This document shows positions 61,001 to 64,000 of a stretch of DNA of 64,000 nt, piece after piece (position 1 is the first letter of the stretch; each line of letters starts with the position of its first letter). Both the position numbers and the translations under genes were made by a program. The notes below the pieces were generated by a model. The model worked only from the letters and a program-made list of their open reading frames with translations, did not search any database and was not told the origin of the DNA. Origin of the DNA: Azophilus sp965221755 (GTDB lineage Bacteria; Pseudomonadota; Gammaproteobacteria; Pseudomonadales; Azotimanducaceae); assembly GCA_965221755.1 (NCBI GenBank), contig OZ244921.1, positions 62,001 to 126,000 of the forward strand, read 5' to 3'.

Positions 61001-62979
61001 CCGCCGAGGTCGTAGCCGTCCCCGTCCGCCAGGGTGATGATGACCGTCTCGTCGGCCTCGCGCAGCGCGTCCTGGATGACGACGAGGGGGATCAACGCCG
61101 AGGCCACGCCCGCATCCACGGTCACGCTGGCCGGCACCGTGAAGTCCGTCCCCCGGGTCGCGGTGCCGGTCACCGCGTAGCCCAGGACGAAGGACGCGCC
61201 CGGGTTGGCGATCCTGACAACCGAGCTGGTGGCTGTGCCCTCGCCCTCGCCCTGGCTGAACTCCGCGAACACGAACTCCACCGTCGGCGTCGGCGCCATC
61301 GGCGTCGCGGAGACGGCGTCCGAGGCCGCGCCCTCGCTGGTCTCGGTTACGGCGCGGATCTGGAAGTCGTAGGATGTGCCGTTGACCAAGCCGCTCACGG
61401 TCCCCGAGGTGGCGTCGCCGGACAAGGCGAGAACCGCCCAGCTCCCCCAGTTGCCGCCTCCTGTTCGGGAGCGGAACTGCCAACGGGTGATGTCGGCGTT
61501 GTTGGGGCTGGTCCAGCTCAGGGTGACCCCGCCGTTGGTCGGCGTCGCGGTCAGGCCCGTCGGCTTGGCCGGCGGGGGCTTTCTCGGCGTGGCGGACACG
61601 GTGTCCGAGGCGGGGCCGAACAGCGTCCCGTCCGCGGTCGGCTCCCCGACCGTCGCGCGGATCTGGTAGTCGTAGGCCGTGCCGTTGGTGCGGCCCGTCA
61701 CGGTGAAGCTGAAGCCGGGGACGCTGCCGGCGGCAAGCCCGGCCCCCCAGGGCGACCAGGCGCCGCCGCGCGTCCGGACGCGGACCTGCCAATGGGTGAT
61801 CCTGGCGTCCCCGGGGTTGTCCCAGCTCAGGGTGATCCGGCCGTCGCCCGGCGTCGCCGTGAGGCCCGTCGGCTTGAGCGGCGGCGGGTTGGCCGCCGGC
61901 GTGGCGGTGGCGGCGTCCGAGGCGGCGCCCCTCAAGCTCCCGGCCCGGGCGCGGACGCGGAAGCCGTACTGCGTGCCGTTGGCCAGGCCGGAGATGCGGG
62001 CCTCGGTGGCGCCGGGGCCCGCCCCGGGGCTGAAGTTGCGCCAGCCGCCCCAGGCGCCCGGGGTGCCGCGCCAGCTGTCGTACTGCCAGCTGGTGACGCG
62101 GCTGTCGCCCGGGTTCGTCCAGCGCAGCGTCACCTGGCCGCTGTTCGGGCCCGGCGCGGCGGTGAGGCCGGCGGGCTTGGCGGGGCGGTTGGGGGCGCCC
62201 TTGAGGGCGAAGGCGAGTGGGGATGTCGATGCGAACCAAGTTTCTGTTTGTTGCCTGAAGCGGCTGCCGTCGGCGATGCTCCAGCCGGCCGCGCCGGTCT
62301 GCGCGGTGGCGTCGGCCAAGGACAGCGACGAATTTGTTGTGGAACTACCTCGTTGGCCGTCATTGACCACGAGGAAGTAGGTCGTGCTAGCGGCGAGCAC
62401 GGTGCCCGCCGGGGCGGTGAAGGTGTTCACGGCGTTGGCCGTGAGGGTGGACGGGCTGGCGAGCGTCGCCACGAGCGCGCCGGGGTTTGCGTCGCCGCCG
62501 GCGCGGATCGTGACGACGGGGTCTCTCCCTCTAATAATCACCCGCAGATCCACTGCCGAGAGCGTGTAGCCCCCGTCGCTGGAGCCGGTGGTGAAGGCCG
62601 TGGCGAGTTCAGCTACGGAGTCGATGTTCCCCGCCTGCGCCAGATTGCTCACCAGCGTGTCCTGCGCCAAGGCGGCGGGGGCGAGGGCGGCCAGCGGCGG
62701 CAGGGCGAGCAGCGCGGCGGCGAGGGCGTGGCGGATGCCGCGGCGCGGGTGGCGGGCGGCGCGGCGCAGGCCCGCCAAGGGGCCGGACGCGGAGCGGGCG
62801 GGGCGGTCGGAGGAGGATGGCGCCCGAAGCCGGTCCGGGCGGCCGGGGCCGGACGCCGATTCCGCGGGGATGCCGGCGAGGGGGCGCCCGCCCCGGCCGG
62901 CGGCGTCGGAGCGGGCGCTCCGACGGCCGTCACATGGCGGGGCGCCCGGACGGCCCCGGCGGCCCCTCAGGCCGCGCAT
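55027..62979 (-). CDS. Giant exported surface protein with FN3, Calx-beta and repeated C-terminal modules
   Basis: Up to 2650 residues. A signal peptide lies at ~residues 82-105 (GIRHALAAALLALPPLAAL then AQD), so translation may really start at the TTG at 62778, giving ~2583 residues. Order: anchor-type beta domain (~107-255); three FN3 (~262-545); Calx-beta (~548-650); three FN3 (~655-935); Calx-like (~950-1055); a second anchor-type domain (~1075-1240); two Calx-like; one FN3; three more Calx-like; a Pro/Gly linker (~1950-1985); an Ig-like domain; four related ~118-residue repeats (~2080-2546); a last FN3. No LPXTG, autotransporter barrel or type I secretion signal is obvious. Probably an adhesin or carbohydrate-contacting surface protein. 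Confidence 0.85.
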   Translation of the reverse strand: MRGLRGRRGRPGAPPCDGRRSARSDAAGRGGRPLAGIPAESASGPGRPDRLRAPSSSDRPARSASGPLAGLRRAARHPRRGIRHALAAALLALPPLAALAPAALAQDTLVSNLAQAGNIDSVAELATAFTTGSSDGGYTLSAVDLRVIIRGRDPVVTIRAGGDANPGALVATLASPSTLTANAVNTFTAPAGTVLAASTTYFLVVNDGQRGSSTTNSSLSLADATAQTGAAGWSIADGSRFRQQTETWFASTSPLAFALKGAPNRPAKPAGLTAAPGPNSGQVTLRWTNPGDSRVTSWQYDSWRGTPGAWGGWRNFSPGAGPGATEARISGLANGTQYGFRVRARAGSLRGAASDAATATPAANPPPLKPTGLTATPGDGRITLSWDNPGDARITHWQVRVRTRGGAWSPWGAGLAAGSVPGFSFTVTGRTNGTAYDYQIRATVGEPTADGTLFGPASDTVSATPRKPPPAKPTGLTATPTNGGVTLSWTSPNNADITRWQFRSRTGGGNWGSWAVLALSGDATSGTVSGLVNGTSYDFQIRAVTETSEGAASDAVSATPMAPTPTVEFVFAEFSQGEGEGTATSSVVRIANPGASFVLGYAVTGTATRGTDFTVPASVTVDAGVASALIPLVVIQDALREADETVIITLADGDGYDLGGRTTFTLTIFDDDPPSAPAGLAAAAGDGQVVLSWTDPSDAAISRYEFRRRAPAGTGTWGSWTEIVGSAAATTDHTVTGLANGTEYGFQVRATDGRLLGAASSEATATPTAAAPAAPTGFTATAGPGGGEVTLRWTRPSGTVTDYQYRVRRPGGGWFGWANMSGGAGITSFTGSFTEVLDFQMRARNGSVGGTPSAIARATPVAAPAAPAGLTATAGNARVTLGWTNPNNGDITKWQYRQRTGGGGFGSWTDIAGSNADTTAHTVTGLTNGTAYGFQVRAAAAPGGTVPGAASAAVSATPALPGVGLVLDPTSLKVAEGGSAAYTVALATKPTGSVTVTVAGAGGEVTADADAVQGGDQSTLTFTTVNWATPRTVTVSAGHDLDGVNDSATLTHTAAGGGYGSATGSVAVTVVDDDAAFLVANDPDGGTATGGVNDEFATAFTTGGNAAGYAVSSVSARLFARSGRPLSVAIREDGAGGRPGALAARLSNPPSPADDAANVFTAPDGTVLKAGATYWLVANDGRRTDTNARNAFFAVTASDAYGGAAGWSIAPNSRRTEESQMTLFAEASSLVLMFGIEAEAVTAALAFSRDAVTVVEEADAAYTVALAGRPTGSVTVTIASDNGDVTVDTDATAPGSQNTLTFTTSDWSAPKTVTVSAADDGDAANDAATLTHTASGGNYASVTGSVAVTVTDNDAPGLALDPTALTVAEGGSGAYTVKLATQPTGTVTVTVAGASGEVTFDTDSTANGNQSTLTFNTTNWGTARTVTVSAGQDNDGVDDSATLTHSASGGGYGSVTGSVAVTVADDDAAPAAPAGLAAAGGHRQVVLSWTDPGDGAIDGWQFRQRTPPVTGAWGSWTNIADSTATTAAHTVTGLTNGTAYGFQVRAVDGALEGAASSEATATPAAVTFGLTPLEASVRVPLPEGTTVPAFNWFLNRRLNDADPATVGFPITLGGSAMRGSDYTLSCASPASDQMDSACSGMDSGTPTITLDRARLGSRSRGSVYLMVNVAADGAVEAEETLTMATSGTSLTFRIVEAPASVTVGFTRERYTHSETNGPITFVLRSDAPTGRDLRFPLSFSGTATRGTDYEAPDDFFVFKANGSATQEITYLYSGDGIDEPNETVAIALGAAPQGAALGAIASATMFSKDVDPTEVTLSGAAGDVAEGGSKAFTVALGRALAANDPLDPDFQVGEALAVPLAFEGTATRGADYTVSCPTTLPTGVACNDLNTDATPTVTFTGPSAASVTLTLTAAADGGGTVDVGLGELGRSSGTGLAGGATGTDRLAEFRIADDGEPPPPPTQPPSSGGGSSGGGGGGGGGGGQRPEAPEALEARSVPSGGALALDLSAAFRSPGGGALSFTATSSEPAVASVSVEGAVLTARGLLPGVAEIAVTATDGAGRSISQRFALTVTAPEAAWHLPPAADPFLQGFVRVVNHSAAAGEVAVTAVDDAGREHAPLTLRLGPHAVAHFNSDDLEAGNAAKGLSGGAGPGAGGWRLAFGGGSLDAEAIGLLRTADGFVTAMAATAPRDADGALRLLTFNPAGNTNQASRLRLVNPTDAEARATVTGTDDAGASPGSPVVLTLPAGSACEVGAAALESGRGLACGAPQAGLGDGAGKWRLSIASEAPLVAMGLLSSPGGHLTNLSAALPEGAGGVRRVPLFPSASDPYGRQGFVRVANRSGRAGTVAVRAFDDGGRVRERLSLRLGARQARQFNSDDLELGAPAKGLSGRTGSGTGAWRLELSSADIDFEAGAYARHADGFLTAMQAAAPSRDGAHRVATFNPGSNANQASRLRLVNWGPRAASATVTGADDRGARPGGAVEVSVPAGSAVELTAAQLESGEAAAIASGALGDGAGKWRLRVASDADLSVMSLVSSPMGRLANWSGADESRGAPPLPSLPAPPAWVRLEDAGGRRVRGEWDAAPGMRYGVELLLDGAPLEGRSLARTARTSFRWSGLAPGAYALRARSVDADGKAGPWSPPTDEVVID

Positions 62980-62982
62980 TTC

Positions 62983-62998
62983 GGGGGGGGGGGGGGGG
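62983..62998 (-). repeat. 16-base poly-C tract just before the giant gene
   Basis: On the coding strand, 16 consecutive C end three bases before the ATG at 62979. It lies in the expected leader region or, if the frame opening at 63085 is used, inside the coding sequence. Loss of one C would join that frame to the giant gene. Confidence 0.9.
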
Positions 62999-63127
62999 TG
63001 CGGGCGGAAGGCCGACCGAGCGGCGGCATACGGCCACCTGCGGCAACGTTTCCGCAGAGACCTTAATGGCTTTTGGTCCTGACATCGCTATCCAGCCTCT
63101 CACCGAGCTTTCAATCAGGGACGGCAA

Positions 63128-63141
63128 CCTACCACAAAACG
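63128..63141. repeat. 14-bp direct repeat, left copy
   Basis: CCTACCACAAAACG, repeated exactly at 63711-63724, so the two copies bracket the DUF1640-like gene. Could be a duplicated control element or the scar of an insertion. Confidence 0.6.
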
Positions 63142-63164
63142 AGCCCGCACAGGGGGCGGCAAGG

Positions 63165-63638
63165 TCAAGGAGCCGCCGGGCCTGCCCCCGAAAAGCCCAG
63201 CACCAGCCCCACGATCACCCCGGTCTGCGCGGTCAGCGCCCCGATCATCCACTTCAGCAGATCGGCCTTGAGCTCGGCCATCTGCCGTTGCAGCTTACCT
63301 TCAAGCTCGACCATCTGCCGCTTCTGAGATCCTTTCAACTCCTGTATGTCTCGCTTGATCTCCTGTATCGTTTGATCGGTGGCCGCCTTATGCTCCGCCA
63401 ACTGCTGCCTCTGGGACCCCTCGAGCTCCGCCAACTGCTGCCTCTGGGACCCCTCGAGCTCCGCCAACTGCTGTTTCTGGGACGCCTCGAGCCGCAGCAG
63501 GTTCTCCTTGGTGGCAAGGTTGCTGTTCAGCAGGGCCACCTGCTCATCCGCCAGCGCTTCCGCCTGCTCCTCGGTAAATCCCGTCCGCGTCAGGCGCTTG
63601 ACGAACCGGTGGGTGTCAAATGCAATGGCTTCACTCAT
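63165..63638 (-). CDS. Coiled-coil membrane-anchored protein (DUF1640/CCDC90-like)
   Basis: 157 residues. The N-terminus HRFVKRLTRTGFTEEQAEAL is the family signature, with FTEEQAEAL conserved. A coiled coil follows, with three 11-residue repeats LEGSQRQQLAE, then a C-terminal membrane helix. The ATG at 63638 was chosen because the longer frame adds an implausible Pro/Arg-rich lead. The three repeats come from 33-bp DNA repeats (63394-63492). It shares design with the 19796 gene and is bracketed by 14-bp direct repeats. Confidence 0.8.
   Translation of the reverse strand: MSEAIAFDTHRFVKRLTRTGFTEEQAEALADEQVALLNSNLATKENLLRLEASQKQQLAELEGSQRQQLAELEGSQRQQLAEHKAATDQTIQEIKRDIQELKGSQKRQMVELEGKLQRQMAELKADLLKWMIGALTAQTGVIVGLVLGFSGAGPAAP
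63394..63492. repeat. 33-bp tandem repeat, three units
   Basis: Units 63394-63426 and 63427-63459 are identical and 63460-63492 differs in a few bases. Each encodes eleven residues of the coiled coil, so copy changes stay in frame. Confidence 0.88.
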
Positions 63639-63710
63639 CTGGCAAAGGCCTTGGTTGATTTGCTCTTCATCGCCTGCCTGCCGCCGCCAAGGCTTCTGGT
63701 CGGGGGACAG

Positions 63711-63724
63711 CCTACCACAAAACG
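63711..63724. repeat. 14-bp direct repeat, right copy
   Basis: Exact copy of 63128-63141, located 73-86 bases upstream of the DUF1640-like start. Confidence 0.6.
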
Positions 63725-63886
63725 GGTGCGCGGCGCTCCCTGCTCCGCGCGGGCGCGCAGCCCCCGGCATGGCGGCATCCGGGCTTGCGCGGCGGGGCTG
63801 TGGAGAGGGCCGCGGACGGTGGGCCGGGACGCATGAACGCCGGGGGTCGAGCGGGCGCCGGCGGCGGCTCGCGCCGGCCGCCCGCC

Positions 63887-64000
63887 TCAGGCCGCGAGGG
63901 TTTCGATCACGTCGCCCCTGCGCCGCAGCACGGTCACGCCCCGGGCCAGGGCCGCCTCGCTGAGATCGTCATGGATGTGGAAGGCGGCCAAGGCCGATCG
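63887..64000 (-). CDS. C-terminal end of an unidentified protein (runs off the window)
   Basis: The last 37 codons read ...ALAAFHIHDDLSEAALARG, then VTVLRRRGDVIETLAA and a TGA at 63887-63889. Even codon structure and high third-position GC support coding. Too little is visible to name a family. The 248 bp between it and the DUF1640-like gene hold only the 14-bp repeat. Confidence 0.4.
   Translation of the reverse strand, partial: RSALAAFHIHDDLSEAALARGVTVLRRRGDVIETLAA

Noticed and set aside
57656..62239. 1527-codon open frame inside the giant gene
   Set aside because: Another shadow frame: Arg/Gly/Asp-rich low complexity, no signal or motif, wholly inside a well-supported coding frame.

Overview
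This is a GC-rich gammaproteobacterial chromosome segment. The evidence is conserved gene order: fmdB-aspS-yebC-ruvC-ruvA-ruvB-tolQ-tolR-tolA-tolB-pal-cpoB-tRNA-Lys, ffh-rpsP-rimM-trmD-rplS-xerD, and guaB-guaA-tadA, all on the minus strand. I cannot name the species. Several broken genes, an insertion sequence and a dispersed hairpin repeat family suggest a genome that is losing genes, as in many host-associated or marine lineages. That lifestyle is an inference.

Layout. 1-10.3 kb is an accessory catabolic region: luciferase-like monooxygenases, short-chain dehydrogenases, an SGNH hydrolase, alpha/beta hydrolases and a VOC protein. It also holds remnants of an aminotransferase, an acyl-CoA synthetase, an acyl-CoA dehydrogenase and a collapsed antitoxin/PIN-toxin pair. 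10.6-14.8 kb is a compact minus-strand operon-like set: DUF35 zinc-ribbon protein, SCP-x/Ltp-like thiolase, two MaoC-type hot-dog proteins and an acyl-CoA ligase. It resembles the thiolase-fold aldolase plus MaoC hydratase module of steroid side-chain degradation. 15-22.7 kb has two more luciferase-like enzymes, an alpha/beta hydrolase, an MFS transporter, an EthD-like protein, a coiled-coil membrane protein and a TonB-dependent receptor. 22.9-40 kb is the core block of tRNA-Lys, the Tol-Pal envelope system, RuvABC recombination, AspRS, XerD and the ffh/ribosomal operon. An AlbA_2/GHKL-type ATPase gene sits between rplS and xerD. 40-44 kb is an insertion hot spot between ffh and a YpjD/CcsA-like gene, with two small unknown genes, an IS1182-like element with a frameshifted transposase, and a second transposase remnant. 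45-54.8 kb carries leuA (with a Leu-rich upstream peptide), purL, tadA, guaA and guaB. 55-63 kb is one giant exported FN3/Calx-beta protein preceded by a 16-nt homopolymer, followed by a DUF1640-like coiled-coil protein and a gene running off the end.

How the parts relate. The left third looks like uptake (TonB receptor, MFS) plus flavin-dependent oxidation, hydrolysis and CoA-dependent breakdown of a branched or cyclic lipid-like substrate; the substrate cannot be read from sequence. The middle is housekeeping. The right end is a cell-surface locus. A family of roughly 75-115-bp modular hairpin repeats (at least eight loci, plus decayed copies) is scattered through the gaps and is the most distinctive non-coding feature.
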